NCBI RefSeq assembly: GCF_024343775.1
Contig: NZ_RJUF01000181.1
Span: 62,001 to 126,000, forward strand
From: Lacihabitans soyangensis
GTDB taxonomy: Bacteria; Bacteroidota; Bacteroidia; Cytophagales; Spirosomataceae
Length of the DNA stretch: 64,000 nucleotides
Direction: 5' to 3'
Under the pieces are notes generated by a model. That model worked only from the letters and a program-made list of their open reading frames with translations. It was not told where the DNA came from and searched no databases. Both the position numbers and the translations under genes were made by a program. Shown one piece after another: positions 52,192-61,184 of the stretch (position 1 is the stretch's first letter; each line of letters starts with the position of its first letter).

Positions 52192-52327
52192 ATATTCTTT
52201 GATTAAACCGCTAAGACGCTATGTCGCAAAGTTCCTTTTTGACCCTTAACGAAATGCCCCGAAGTAGATTCTTTTTATTTTTTTATCGTAAAATTAGCCA
52301 TAAATTTACACCAAATTAAAGTATTTG

Positions 52328-53563
52328 ATGATTCAATTCCAACATTTCGAACTCAACAACGGCCTAAAAGTTTACGTTCACGAAGACCCTACCAGTCCAA
52401 TTGCCGCTTTTAATATTTGTTACAATGTAGGTTCGAGAGACGAAAACCCTAACAAAACTGGCTTTGCACACCTGTTTGAGCATTTAATGTTTGGCGGTTC
52501 TAAAAATATACCTTCTTACGACGAACCACTCCAGAGAGTGGGTGGCGAAAACAACGCTTTCACTTCGCCCGATATTACCAATTATTATATCACTTTACCG
52601 GTTGAAAATTTGGAAACGGCATTTTGGTTGGAATCCGACCGGATGTTGAGCTTATCATTTGACCCTAAAGTACTCGAAGTTCAGCGAAGTGTGGTAATTG
52701 AAGAATTCAAACAACGCTACTTAAATCAGCCTTATGGTGATGTTTGGCTAAAACTAAGGCCTTTGGCTTATCAAGTTCATCCTTATAAATGGGCAACGAT
52801 TGGCAAGGAAATCAGTCACATTGAAAACGCCACCATGGACGATGTTAAATCGTTTTTTTACTCGCACTATTTACCAAACAATGCTACTTTAGTTGTTGGT
52901 GGAAAGGTGACAGTTGGTCAAATAGAAAAATTGGCTAAGAAATGGTTTGGAGACATTCCAGCGGCTGCATTATATCCAAGAAATTTATCGAAGGAACCAG
53001 TTCAAACTGAACCAAGAAGACTTGAAACTACGGCTAAAGTACCTTTGAATGCCATTTACAAGACCTTCCATGTACCAGGTAGATACCACGATGATTATCA
53101 TGCGGTAGATCTGTTGAGCGATGTACTTGGAAGAGGAAAATCCGCTCGATTGCATCAAAAACTGGTAAAAGAAGCCAAACTTTTTAACAATATCTCAGCT
53201 TACAGTACAGGTTCTCTAGACCCCGGTATGTTTGTGGTCAGCGGTAATCTAAACCAAGGAATAGACTTAAAAACGGCAGAGGATGCTCTCAATGAAGAAC
53301 TTGAGAACATTAAAAACGCTAACATTACTGATATTGAGCTCGATAAAGTAAAGCACCAAGCACTCGCCACTGCGGCATTTGGAGAGGTGGAGCTGCTAAA
53401 CAGAGTCATGAATATAGCAATTGCAGCCAATGCGGGTAATGTAAATTATTGTAATCAAGACAAAGACAAAATTGAAGCTGTCACTGCCGAAATGATGCAC
53501 AAACAGGCCACTGAAGTTTTAAGAAACGATAATTGCAGTACATTGATTTATGGGGCGGAATAG
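52328..53563 (+). CDS. M16-family zinc metallopeptidase
   Basis: The 411-residue protein has the inverted zinc motif HLFEH (His48, Glu51, His52) and the distal Glu region VVIEEFKQRYLNQPYGD (about 118-134). The second half is the inactive-type M16 C domain. No signal peptide is present, since family-conserved sequence starts at residue 5, so it is likely cytosolic or a peripheral processing peptidase. I use ATG 52328; a TTG directly before it is in frame. Confidence 0.92.
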   Translation: MIQFQHFELNNGLKVYVHEDPTSPIAAFNICYNVGSRDENPNKTGFAHLFEHLMFGGSKNIPSYDEPLQRVGGENNAFTSPDITNYYITLPVENLETAFWLESDRMLSLSFDPKVLEVQRSVVIEEFKQRYLNQPYGDVWLKLRPLAYQVHPYKWATIGKEISHIENATMDDVKSFFYSHYLPNNATLVVGGKVTVGQIEKLAKKWFGDIPAAALYPRNLSKEPVQTEPRRLETTAKVPLNAIYKTFHVPGRYHDDYHAVDLLSDVLGRGKSARLHQKLVKEAKLFNNISAYSTGSLDPGMFVVSGNLNQGIDLKTAEDALNEELENIKNANITDIELDKVKHQALATAAFGEVELLNRVMNIAIAANAGNVNYCNQDKDKIEAVTAEMMHKQATEVLRNDNCSTLIYGAE

Positions 53564-53757
53564 AAAAGTGTAAATCATTAGAAGTGAGTCATTTACTTCT
53601 GAAAATTTCAAAACGAAACTAAAACAACTTGCCACTTCAAAACCAAACTGAATCACCAAATGTGAGAATTTTGTAATTCTTAAACTTAATTCTGAAACAA
53701 TTTTAACCAACCAAGTACGACCTTTGATTTGATACAAAACTTAAACAAAGCAACTGT

Positions 53758-54294
53758 ATGTTTAAATATCAATCAATTAGTGTCTATGGATTTCTGATTA
53801 TTTTGGCGGGTGTTTCTTTGTTAATAAAATCAGATTCGAACATCACAACCCACGCTCTTATTGTTTCGTTAATAATAATTTCAAGTGCAATAATTGCAGG
53901 AATTGTTGCTTTAAAAACTTCAGGCAATAAAGTCCAAAGCCGTTACCATACACTTCATGGGGTCGGTTTACTTTTTTATGGAATTTTTCTGTTTTTCTAC
54001 CCAAAAACTGTTTCTGAATTCTCAGACGTTACCGCTTTATTCTTCATCTTTTATGGTTTTTCGGAGATTATATTTTGTTTTTGGTTATTTAACTTAGAAG
54101 CTAAAATCAGCGTATTTCAATTGGTACTAAGACTCGCCATGGGCTTTGTTTTTTTTCTCAGTTCAATACTTATGATTGGTTTAAGGCATCCTTACCAGGC
54201 CGCAGAATTAGTTAGTGCCGGAGTAATTTTTATCATAATTGGTACACAAGTGATTTTCACAGTTCCGATTGTTACAAAATTAAATACGGTATGA
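53758..54294 (+). CDS. Membrane protein, HdeD/DUF308-like
   Basis: A 178-residue protein of about six hydrophobic helices with a pattern like the HdeD/DUF308 family: repeated helical hairpins and RYHTLHGVGLLFYGIFLFFYP in the middle. Such proteins are linked to acid resistance in enterobacteria, but the role here is unknown. The gene is alone; 193 bp precede it with no clear promoter match. Confidence 0.65.
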   Translation: MFKYQSISVYGFLIILAGVSLLIKSDSNITTHALIVSLIIISSAIIAGIVALKTSGNKVQSRYHTLHGVGLLFYGIFLFFYPKTVSEFSDVTALFFIFYGFSEIIFCFWLFNLEAKISVFQLVLRLAMGFVFFLSSILMIGLRHPYQAAELVSAGVIFIIIGTQVIFTVPIVTKLNTV

Positions 54295-54467
54295 ATTTAA
54301 CATGATGTATTCACCACTAAAACAACGAAGTTAGATTTTAAGGATTATTACCACAATTGCCTTAAAATCAGGAGTCTTTTGAAAAAAAATATGCCAATTA
54401 ATAAAAAGACTGAAGTAAATATTCCAATAATTGATTAATTTGGATTCATAAACAAACCCTAAAATTT

Positions 54468-54860
54468 ATGAATACTAAAAACTTCTTTACACTCGAGGTA
54501 ATCAATTGTCTTGTGTTTGGCATCGCTCTTTTCTTTTTTCCAGATTTCCTTGGGAAAGAATACCTAACAAATCCTGAATGGATAAATGAAGGATCAAAAA
54601 TTGTAGCCAAAGGATACGGCTCACTACTTTTAGCCTTGGGAATTGCTTTTTGGCTCGCTAGAAATTCAGGGCCGTCCGTCGCAAGGCACGCTTTGGTGGT
54701 TCTGGGTACATTCTCCAATATTTTCTTGATTATTATTCATTCCATGGCAATTCTGGGCGGTGTAGAGACTGCTATTGCTTGGGGAACTGTGGTAATGGCT
54801 TTAATATTAGCCATTTGGGGATTAATGTTAATTCCTAAAGAAAGAGATATAGCTGTCTAA
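54468..54860 (+). CDS. Small integral membrane protein of unknown function
   Basis: A 130-residue protein with four predicted helices (about 8-24, 44-62, 74-92 and 99-118) and short loops. I do not recognise the family. It is 173 bp after the DUF308-like gene and ends at a strong terminator. Confidence 0.68.
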   Translation: MNTKNFFTLEVINCLVFGIALFFFPDFLGKEYLTNPEWINEGSKIVAKGYGSLLLALGIAFWLARNSGPSVARHALVVLGTFSNIFLIIIHSMAILGGVETAIAWGTVVMALILAIWGLMLIPKERDIAV

Positions 54861-54880
54861 GAGAAAACCAGAACAATATT

Positions 54881-54918
54881 AAATCCCTCATTTTCAAATA
54901 ATTGAAAATGAGGGATTT
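54881..54918 (+). terminator. Rho-independent terminator with 17-bp stem
   Basis: AAATCCCTCATTTTCAA and its exact complement form a 17-bp stem around ATAA; a T-run follows on the plus strand. It separates convergent genes at 54860 and 54925. Confidence 0.88.
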
Positions 54919-54924
54919 GTTTTT

Positions 54925-55965
54925 TTAAGAAAAATGGCTTTTTGCCTTTATTATTTTTCCATTTCCAGGAGCGGTGGTTACCGTAAACACAAAACCGGGA
55001 TTTACAGCATAAGCTCCATATTCTCCATTTTTGTTTAGTGCTATCAGCCCAACTTGAAAGTCCTTGGCTTTTTTCGGATTAATCTTTACCAATCTTTCAA
55101 CAGCCATTTTGCATGCCGCCTCTGGTGATTTGCCTTGACGCATAAATTCTACTACCATGGCAGCACCCGCAATTCGGATCACCTCTTCACCTTGACCAGA
55201 ACCCGTACAAGCACCCACTTCGTTGTCTACATAAAGCCCAGCCCCAATAATCGGCGAGTCTCCTACCCTGCCACGCATTTTAAAGCCCATTCCTGAAGTT
55301 GTACAAGCACCCGAAAGGTTTCCAGAATGGTCCAAAGCCAACAAAGCCATGGTGTCATGGTTAAATTCACCGTTTTCTAACATTTGCGGAGCAAAAGGGC
55401 CTTTGCCTTTTTGCATGGCCTTGTTTTGCTCTAATTCAATATTTTTTACCGGCTTATATTCAGACTTTTGAAGCCAATTTTTATAGGCATTCTCAGCATC
55501 TGTTGAAAGTTTGTCCTCTTCCACTTTAAAGCCTTTTTCTATCGCAAATTGTCTGGCACCATCACCAACCAAAAGCACATGTGGGGTATCTTCCATCACT
55601 TTTCTGGCTACAGAGATTGGATGTTTGATGTTTTCCATAAATGCTACACCGCCGCAATTCATTTTTTCATCCATTATGCAAGCATCAAGGGTTACTTTAC
55701 CCTCACGGTCGGGATTTCCCCCCAAACCAACGCAGCAATTGATGGCATCTTCAATGTTGTTTGCTCCTTTTTCAACCGCATCCAAGGCTCTTCCCGTTGG
55801 GTTTTTCAGGATTTCCATGGCGGCTTCATTTACTGGAATTCCACTATCCCAAGTCGAAATCACGATGGGCTTTTTCACAGCTTTGGTTTGCCCAAAAGCA
55901 TTCGTTAATGATAAAAAAGGCAAAGAAAACAAGCCTTTTGCTAAAAATCCTCTTCTGTTTGTCAT
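54925..55965 (-). CDS. N4-(beta-N-acetylglucosaminyl)-L-asparaginase (glycosylasparaginase)
   Basis: This N-terminal-nucleophile hydrolase cleaves the bond between asparagine and N-acetylglucosamine in glycoproteins. The 346-residue precursor should autocleave before Thr205 in NGEFNHDTMALLALD; GRVGDSPIIGAG and GACTGSGQGEE are the substrate-contact segments. A twin-arginine-like signal (MTNRRGFLAKGLFSLPFLS) suggests export. It lies 4 nt past the sulfatase gene, so both may take part in degrading sulfated glycoprotein glycans. Confidence 0.92.
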   Translation of the reverse strand: MTNRRGFLAKGLFSLPFLSLTNAFGQTKAVKKPIVISTWDSGIPVNEAAMEILKNPTGRALDAVEKGANNIEDAINCCVGLGGNPDREGKVTLDACIMDEKMNCGGVAFMENIKHPISVARKVMEDTPHVLLVGDGARQFAIEKGFKVEEDKLSTDAENAYKNWLQKSEYKPVKNIELEQNKAMQKGKGPFAPQMLENGEFNHDTMALLALDHSGNLSGACTTSGMGFKMRGRVGDSPIIGAGLYVDNEVGACTGSGQGEEVIRIAGAAMVVEFMRQGKSPEAACKMAVERLVKINPKKAKDFQVGLIALNKNGEYGAYAVNPGFVFTVTTAPGNGKIIKAKSHFS

Positions 55966-55969
55966 GAAA

Positions 55970-57385
55970 TTATTCTTTTATTTTTCCGATAGTTCTTCTA
56001 TTTTTTCCTTCTGATTTTGTCAAATCATCACCTATATCTTGCCGAGCTTCATCGGCTATTTGCATCAATCTTTGTACAACCTCTGGATGGTCATTCATCA
56101 CATTATAACGTTCGCCTGGGTCTCGTCTTAAATCATATAAGCCACCCTCAAAAGTAAAGTTCTCGTTTACACCGCCGGGCATTCCATCTTTTCCAGCTGA
56201 AAAACCTTCATATGTTCTTCCAGGATGAGGAAACACCAACTTCCAGTTTTCATCTCTTACGGCCTCTAAATTATTTTTTCTATAATAATATAAAAATGAA
56301 GTCCTTGGATTGGCTCCAGTATTTCCTTTTAAAACATCTAATACACTAACTCCATCAATTCGTCTTTTGGGCATTTTAGCACCTGTGGCTTCTACAATCG
56401 TCGGTAAAATATCCAATGCCGCAGACAAATTATTTGCCACCAAACCAGTTGGAATTTTGCCCTTCCAAGCCATCATGCAGGGCACTCGTTGCCCTCCATC
56501 AAAACTCGTCCCTTTGCCTTCTCTAAGCCCTCCAGCACTGCCTGCATGATTGCCATAGTTCAGCCAAGGGCCGTTGTCACTGGTTACAATGAGCAAGGTA
56601 TTTTCATCTAACTTGAGTTTTTTCAATGTTTCCCGAATTTGGCCGATGCTCCAATCCAATTCCATCATTACGTCCCCATAAAGACCTTGCTTAGATTTCC
56701 CCTTGAATTTATCGGAAACCGCCAAGGGTACATGCGGCATAGGATGAGCCAAATAAACAAAGAAAGGTTTGTCTTTTTTTCTTTTTATGAAATCAATTGT
56801 TTTTTCTGTAAAATTAGTTGTGAATTGGGTTTGGTCCGGGTTGGTTTGAATAGTCTTTTCTCCTTCAATCAGAGGCAGTTCTGGGTAATAATTCTTTGTC
56901 ACTGGATGATTGGGCCACATATCATGAGAATAAGGAATGCCATAAAACTCGTCAAAGCCATGTTTGGTAGGCAAAAAATCAGGCAAATGTCCTAGATGCC
57001 ACTTCCCAAAGGCTGCGGTCGAATAACCTTCGGCTTTTAGCAATTCGGCAATAGTTTCCTCTTCGGTATTTAAGCCAATTTTGGCAGTATGGTCCAAAGC
57101 ACCACTGAAACCAAGTCTATTGGGATAACAACCTGTCAATAAACCTGCTCTTGAGGCTGTACAAACTGCCTGAGGGGAGTAAAATTGAGAAAAATAGATT
57201 CCATCATGAGCCAGCTTATCAAAATTTGGCGTTTGATAACCTTGAGCTCCGTTCCTTGCAATATCACCAAATCCCATATCGTCCATGTAAACCAAAATTA
57301 CATTTGGTTTTACGATAGATTTATCTTTCAGTACAAACGAAAAGAAAAGAATGGGTAAAGAAAATACGATGATTTTTTTCAGCAT
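55970..57385 (-). CDS. Secreted sulfatase
   Basis: The 471-residue enzyme hydrolyses a sulfate ester. It has a signal peptide (about 1-19), metal ligands VYMDDMG (Asp35, Asp36), and the formylglycine site VCTASRAGLLTG (Cys75, C-x-A-x-R), which requires a sulfatase-maturing enzyme encoded elsewhere. AFGKWHLGHLPDF and TSDNGPW complete the site. The C-terminal part has the usual RDPGERYN motif. Paired with the glycosylasparaginase gene 4 nt downstream, it fits glycan degradation. Confidence 0.94.
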   Translation of the reverse strand: MLKKIIVFSLPILFFSFVLKDKSIVKPNVILVYMDDMGFGDIARNGAQGYQTPNFDKLAHDGIYFSQFYSPQAVCTASRAGLLTGCYPNRLGFSGALDHTAKIGLNTEEETIAELLKAEGYSTAAFGKWHLGHLPDFLPTKHGFDEFYGIPYSHDMWPNHPVTKNYYPELPLIEGEKTIQTNPDQTQFTTNFTEKTIDFIKRKKDKPFFVYLAHPMPHVPLAVSDKFKGKSKQGLYGDVMMELDWSIGQIRETLKKLKLDENTLLIVTSDNGPWLNYGNHAGSAGGLREGKGTSFDGGQRVPCMMAWKGKIPTGLVANNLSAALDILPTIVEATGAKMPKRRIDGVSVLDVLKGNTGANPRTSFLYYYRKNNLEAVRDENWKLVFPHPGRTYEGFSAGKDGMPGGVNENFTFEGGLYDLRRDPGERYNVMNDHPEVVQRLMQIADEARQDIGDDLTKSEGKNRRTIGKIKE

Positions 57386-57559
57386 TTAAGGTCAGTATTG
57401 GGTTAATTATTGCCAGAACCTCCTTTAACTCCACGAAAATAATAAAATATTTTATTAAATATGCTTTTAGAAAATGTAATTGGCAATAGTTCTGAGTAAA
57501 AAGGTAATTTGAAAAAATATAATAAGGTCAATACTTCCTCCATTCATCCAAAAAATCCT

Positions 57560-57567
57560 TAATTTTG
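57560..57567 (+). promoter_or_regulatory. -7 box candidate for gpmI
   Basis: TAATTTTG fits TAnnTTTG and would give a leader of about 24 nt before the TTG start at 57598. A matching -33 box is not seen. Confidence 0.35.
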
Positions 57568-57597
57568 CGATTGATTTTAACCAAAAACATTAATATT

Positions 57598-59133
57598 TTG
57601 AACAAGAAAGTAATTTTAGCGATACTAGATGGTTGGGGCTTACCAAAACCAGGAGAAGAGTGGCGTTCGGCCATAGAAGCAGCCAATGTGCCGTTTTTTA
57701 GACATTTAATGGCTACTTATCCTAATAGCACCCTTGAGGCATGCGGTAGAGCAGTAGGTTTGCCAAATGGACAAATGGGCAACTCTGAAGTGGGTCATAC
57801 CAATTTAGGAGCAGGTAGAGTGGTGTATCAAGAACTTGAAAAAATCAACGTAGCAGTAGAGGAAGGAAAAATCGCCAAAGAACCTGTAATGGTAGATGCT
57901 TTGGCTTATGCCAAAACCAATAATAAAAAAGTACACTTTATAGGACTATGCTCAGATGGTGGTGTGCACTCGCACATTGAGCACGTAAAAGGCCTATGCA
58001 AAATAGCCGCTGAAGCTGGAGTTAAGGATGTATTTGTACATGCTTTCATGGATGGTCGCGATTGTGATCCGAAATCTGGGAAAGCATTTATAGCAGATTT
58101 GCAAAATACTTTAGACCAAACAGGTGGCAAAATAGCCTCATTGACTGGTAGGTATTTTGCGATGGACCGTGACAAACGTTGGGACAGGGTAAAACTTGCC
58201 TATGATGCCATGGTGAATGGAATAGGCGAACTAAAGGTTAGTAAAGAGGAAATATCAGAAAGTATCCAAAAATCTTATGATGCAGACATAACGGATGAGT
58301 TTTTGAAACCAATTGTGGTGGTTGAAAATGGCCAACCCGTTGGAAACATCGAAGCTGGAGACGTGGTAATGTGCTTTAACTTCAGAACAGACCGAGGTCG
58401 TGAAATTACGGAGGCATTAACCCAGAAGGACTTTCATGAGCAAAACATGCACGCTTTGGATTTGTACTATATCACCATGACCAATTACGACGAGACTTAC
58501 AAAAACGTAAAGGTGATATATGACAAAGACAATTTGAACAATACGCTTGGAGAAGTTTTGGAAAAAGCCGGAAAGAAACAGATACGTTCTGCCGAAACTG
58601 AAAAATACCCACACGTAACCTTCTTTTTCTCTGGCGGAAGGGAGGAGCCATTTGTAGGTGAAACTCGACTTTTGTCGCCATCACCTAAAGATGTGGCTAC
58701 GTATGATTTAAAACCTGAGATGTCTGCAAAAGATTTGGCGGCTAATTTGGTTCCTGAATTAGAAAAAGGTGAAGTAGATTTTGTATGTTTGAATTTTGCA
58801 AATCCCGACATGGTGGGTCACACGGGTGTATTTTCGGCCGTAGTAAAAGCAGTGGAAACCGTAGACGCCTGCTTAAAACAAGTGGTGGAAGCTGGAACAG
58901 CCAATGGATACACCACCTTGGTGATAGCAGACCATGGCAATGCAGATTATATGCTAAATGATGACAAATCTGTGAACACGGCCCATTCATTGAATCTCGT
59001 GCCATTTATTGTAGTAGATGATGCTTATAAAGGCCAACCTAAAAGCGGAAAACTTGGAGACGTAGCACCTACCATTTTGAGTATTATGGGCATTGATATC
59101 CCTAAAGAAATGGATGGAAATGTATTGATATAA
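57598..59133 (+). CDS. gpmI: 2,3-bisphosphoglycerate-independent phosphoglycerate mutase GpmI
   Basis: This glycolytic enzyme interconverts 3- and 2-phosphoglycerate with two Mn2+ ions. Landmarks are ILDGWG (9-14, metal Asp11), GNSEVGHTNLG with Ser63 as phosphoserine, then DGRDCDPKSG and late LVIADHGNAD and AHSLNLVPF. I start it at TTG 57598, which gives MNKKVILAILDGWG and 511 residues, the usual length; no ATG is available in frame. A hairpin closes the gene. Confidence 0.95.
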   Translation: MNKKVILAILDGWGLPKPGEEWRSAIEAANVPFFRHLMATYPNSTLEACGRAVGLPNGQMGNSEVGHTNLGAGRVVYQELEKINVAVEEGKIAKEPVMVDALAYAKTNNKKVHFIGLCSDGGVHSHIEHVKGLCKIAAEAGVKDVFVHAFMDGRDCDPKSGKAFIADLQNTLDQTGGKIASLTGRYFAMDRDKRWDRVKLAYDAMVNGIGELKVSKEEISESIQKSYDADITDEFLKPIVVVENGQPVGNIEAGDVVMCFNFRTDRGREITEALTQKDFHEQNMHALDLYYITMTNYDETYKNVKVIYDKDNLNNTLGEVLEKAGKKQIRSAETEKYPHVTFFFSGGREEPFVGETRLLSPSPKDVATYDLKPEMSAKDLAANLVPELEKGEVDFVCLNFANPDMVGHTGVFSAVVKAVETVDACLKQVVEAGTANGYTTLVIADHGNADYMLNDDKSVNTAHSLNLVPFIVVDDAYKGQPKSGKLGDVAPTILSIMGIDIPKEMDGNVLI

Positions 59134-59154
59134 AATCACTTAGGCAATGTATTC

Positions 59155-59187
59155 AAAAAAACTCCTGACTACTCAGGAGTTTTTTTT
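59155..59187. terminator. Bidirectional terminator between gpmI and the secreted-protein gene
   Basis: ACTCCTGA and TCAGGAGT form the stem with a 4-nt loop; A- and T-runs flank it so it works on both strands. Confidence 0.88.
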
Positions 59188-59214
59188 GTCTTTCACCTTT
59201 GCTTAGGAGCGATA

Positions 59215-59964
59215 TTACAAGTTAGAATCTAATCCATTGATATGTTTAACAATTCTTATTAAATCTGATGGATTTTGTAAACTTAAATCATATTTATCGG
59301 CAAATGCTTTAGCCTTTTTTTCGTTTTCATCAAAAATCTTGAATTTCTTGCCCACACGTTGCATTTTGTCGTGATAGTTGATGTAATAAGTCGTTTCTTT
59401 TACAAAATATCCTTCAAAACCATCACCTGTTTGCTCATAGCCATTTTTTTCACCCTCAACAGCTGGAATATATTTGCATTTGATATTTTTAAAAAGTTCA
59501 GTTTCTCCATCCAACAGCTTTTGGTAGTATAAATCTCCTGCCGCCACATATTGGTTTCTGTATTTTCTAAAAGTATTACCATTGATTGTAAATTGAAGTG
59601 GTTTTATTTCAATAGCCTCTTTGTCCGCACCAACAGAAAAAAATAATGAATTATTTATTAAATTAAATGCCATGTAGCCTTTCGAAACTCCGCCACCCTC
59701 CATCATAATTGTGCCATTAAACCATGAATTATTGAAAAATGGTGTTCCTTTATATACTTTACCAATATCATTTCTGGTCTGAAGTTTTACATTGGGGTTA
59801 GTGTATTCTGAAACCAACACGGTATCCAAGCCCCTAATTTCAATTTTACTATTTGAAGCTTGAATAGAAAATTTATCCATGAAATAGGCCATGTATTCGT
59901 TTTGACAAAGAGATTGAAAACTCACGAAAACAATCAAAAACACGGTAATAGAAAAATTCTTCAT
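59215..59964 (-). CDS. Secreted protein of unknown function
   Basis: The 249-residue protein has a Sec signal (cleavage near SLCQN, about 20) and a beta-rich mature part with no named domain that I recognise. The closing helix is charged (ENEKKAKAFADKYDLSLQ). It is monocistronic with its own terminator shared with gpmI. Confidence 0.7.
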   Translation of the reverse strand: MKNFSITVFLIVFVSFQSLCQNEYMAYFMDKFSIQASNSKIEIRGLDTVLVSEYTNPNVKLQTRNDIGKVYKGTPFFNNSWFNGTIMMEGGGVSKGYMAFNLINNSLFFSVGADKEAIEIKPLQFTINGNTFRKYRNQYVAAGDLYYQKLLDGETELFKNIKCKYIPAVEGEKNGYEQTGDGFEGYFVKETTYYINYHDKMQRVGKKFKIFDENEKKAKAFADKYDLSLQNPSDLIRIVKHINGLDSNL

Positions 59965-60044
59965 TTGATTCCGATTTTAAATTAAACCTATTTCGATTGA
60001 TGAAATTAGTAAAATTATTGAATTCATAATCAGATTATTATAAA

Positions 60045-60077
60045 AAAATCTCCAAGTAATCATTTCATGGAGATTTT
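60045..60077 (-). terminator. Terminator of the prohibitin-like gene
   Basis: AAAATCTCCA and TGGAGATTTT form a 10-bp stem with a 13-nt loop, 28 nt past the gene's stop on the minus strand; T residues follow. Confidence 0.7.
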
Positions 60078-60105
60078 GTTGTATCAATTGAGAAATTGGG
60101 GCTTT

Positions 60106-61011
60106 TTAATTTGCATTTAATAAAACCTGTGAACCCTTACTATTTCCCATGATTACAATTTTAGTGTTTGGCGATGCAGCAAGATCTTTTTGGGCTTTTA
60201 TTTGCTCATATTGCAATTGTTTGTCAGTCAAAGTTGAGGTAATAATCCTTTGGTAATCAGCTATACCCTGGGCTTCAACCCTCTTTCTTTCAGCTTCTTG
60301 CTTTTCTTTTTGTAGGACAAACTGCATCTTTTGGGCATCTTGCTCCGCATTGATTTTCGATTCAATGGTTTTCTTCACCGATTCTGGCAAGGCTATATTT
60401 CTTACCAAAAGTTGTTCTAAAACCAAACCTCTGTCTTTAAAATCCTTTTCGATAGAATTAAAAATGCGGGTTTGAAACTCGTCTCTTTTAGTCGAATACA
60501 ATGCAATGGCGTCATAATTAGCAGAGATATCTCTGATTCGGGTTCGAGATAATGGCCGTACGATGACATCTACATAGTTCAATCCGATTTGTTTGTAAAT
60601 ATCTGGAGCTTTAGCCGATACAATTCTAAACAAAACCGTGAGGTCAATAGTCACTTCCAGTCCATCGGCCGACAAAACTTTAATGGCATCGTCCCCAGCT
60701 TTAGAACCTTCATCATGAACCCCTGACATGGTATAGTTTTGGGTTTTCAAATCCAATTCTTTTATATCGGCCAATGGATTCACAAAGTTCAAACCGCTAT
60801 TAAGCGTCTCTTTTTTTACATTTCCAAAAATAGACTGAACCCCAACTTTACCCGCATCGACTTGCACTACACATTTCGAGAGAATACCAAAAATAATCAC
60901 CACAATACCAATAACCCGAATCATACCGGCTCGCTCTGAAAGTGGGCTATTCACTTTTTTCAGATTATAGGCCGTCAATAACAATACAATACCTACAATA
61001 ATAATAATCAT
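60106..61011 (-). CDS. SPFH/prohibitin-family membrane protein
   Basis: The 301-residue protein has two hydrophobic segments near the N-terminus (about 1-15 and 30-50), the SPFH domain (about 50-215, with VDAGKVGVQSIFG at its start) and a charged C-terminal coiled-coil region (INAEQDAQKMQFVLQKEKQE). Proteins of this type form large ring assemblies in the inner membrane and modulate FtsH-type proteases. It has no operon partner. Confidence 0.9.
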   Translation of the reverse strand: MIIIIVGIVLLLTAYNLKKVNSPLSERAGMIRVIGIVVIIFGILSKCVVQVDAGKVGVQSIFGNVKKETLNSGLNFVNPLADIKELDLKTQNYTMSGVHDEGSKAGDDAIKVLSADGLEVTIDLTVLFRIVSAKAPDIYKQIGLNYVDVIVRPLSRTRIRDISANYDAIALYSTKRDEFQTRIFNSIEKDFKDRGLVLEQLLVRNIALPESVKKTIESKINAEQDAQKMQFVLQKEKQEAERKRVEAQGIADYQRIITSTLTDKQLQYEQIKAQKDLAASPNTKIVIMGNSKGSQVLLNAN

Positions 61012-61138
61012 TTGTTTATAAGTTTAGTGGCTCAAAAGTATACTTGGTTTCTCGCATTTCTAACAAATATTTATGAATGGAATTTTGGCCTAGAAATTCT
61101 GCTTAAAATTTATTTGGTATGAAAGTATGAAAACAAAA

Positions 61139-61165
61139 AAAGCCCGAACAAAATATTCGGGCTTT
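61139..61165 (-). terminator. Terminator of the susCD operon
   Basis: AAAGCCCGAA and TTCGGGCTTT pair in a 10-bp stem with a 7-nt loop; on the minus strand T residues follow. It lies 20 nt after the SusD-like gene's stop. Confidence 0.88.
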
Positions 61166-61184
61166 CCATTTACGTTATAAAATA

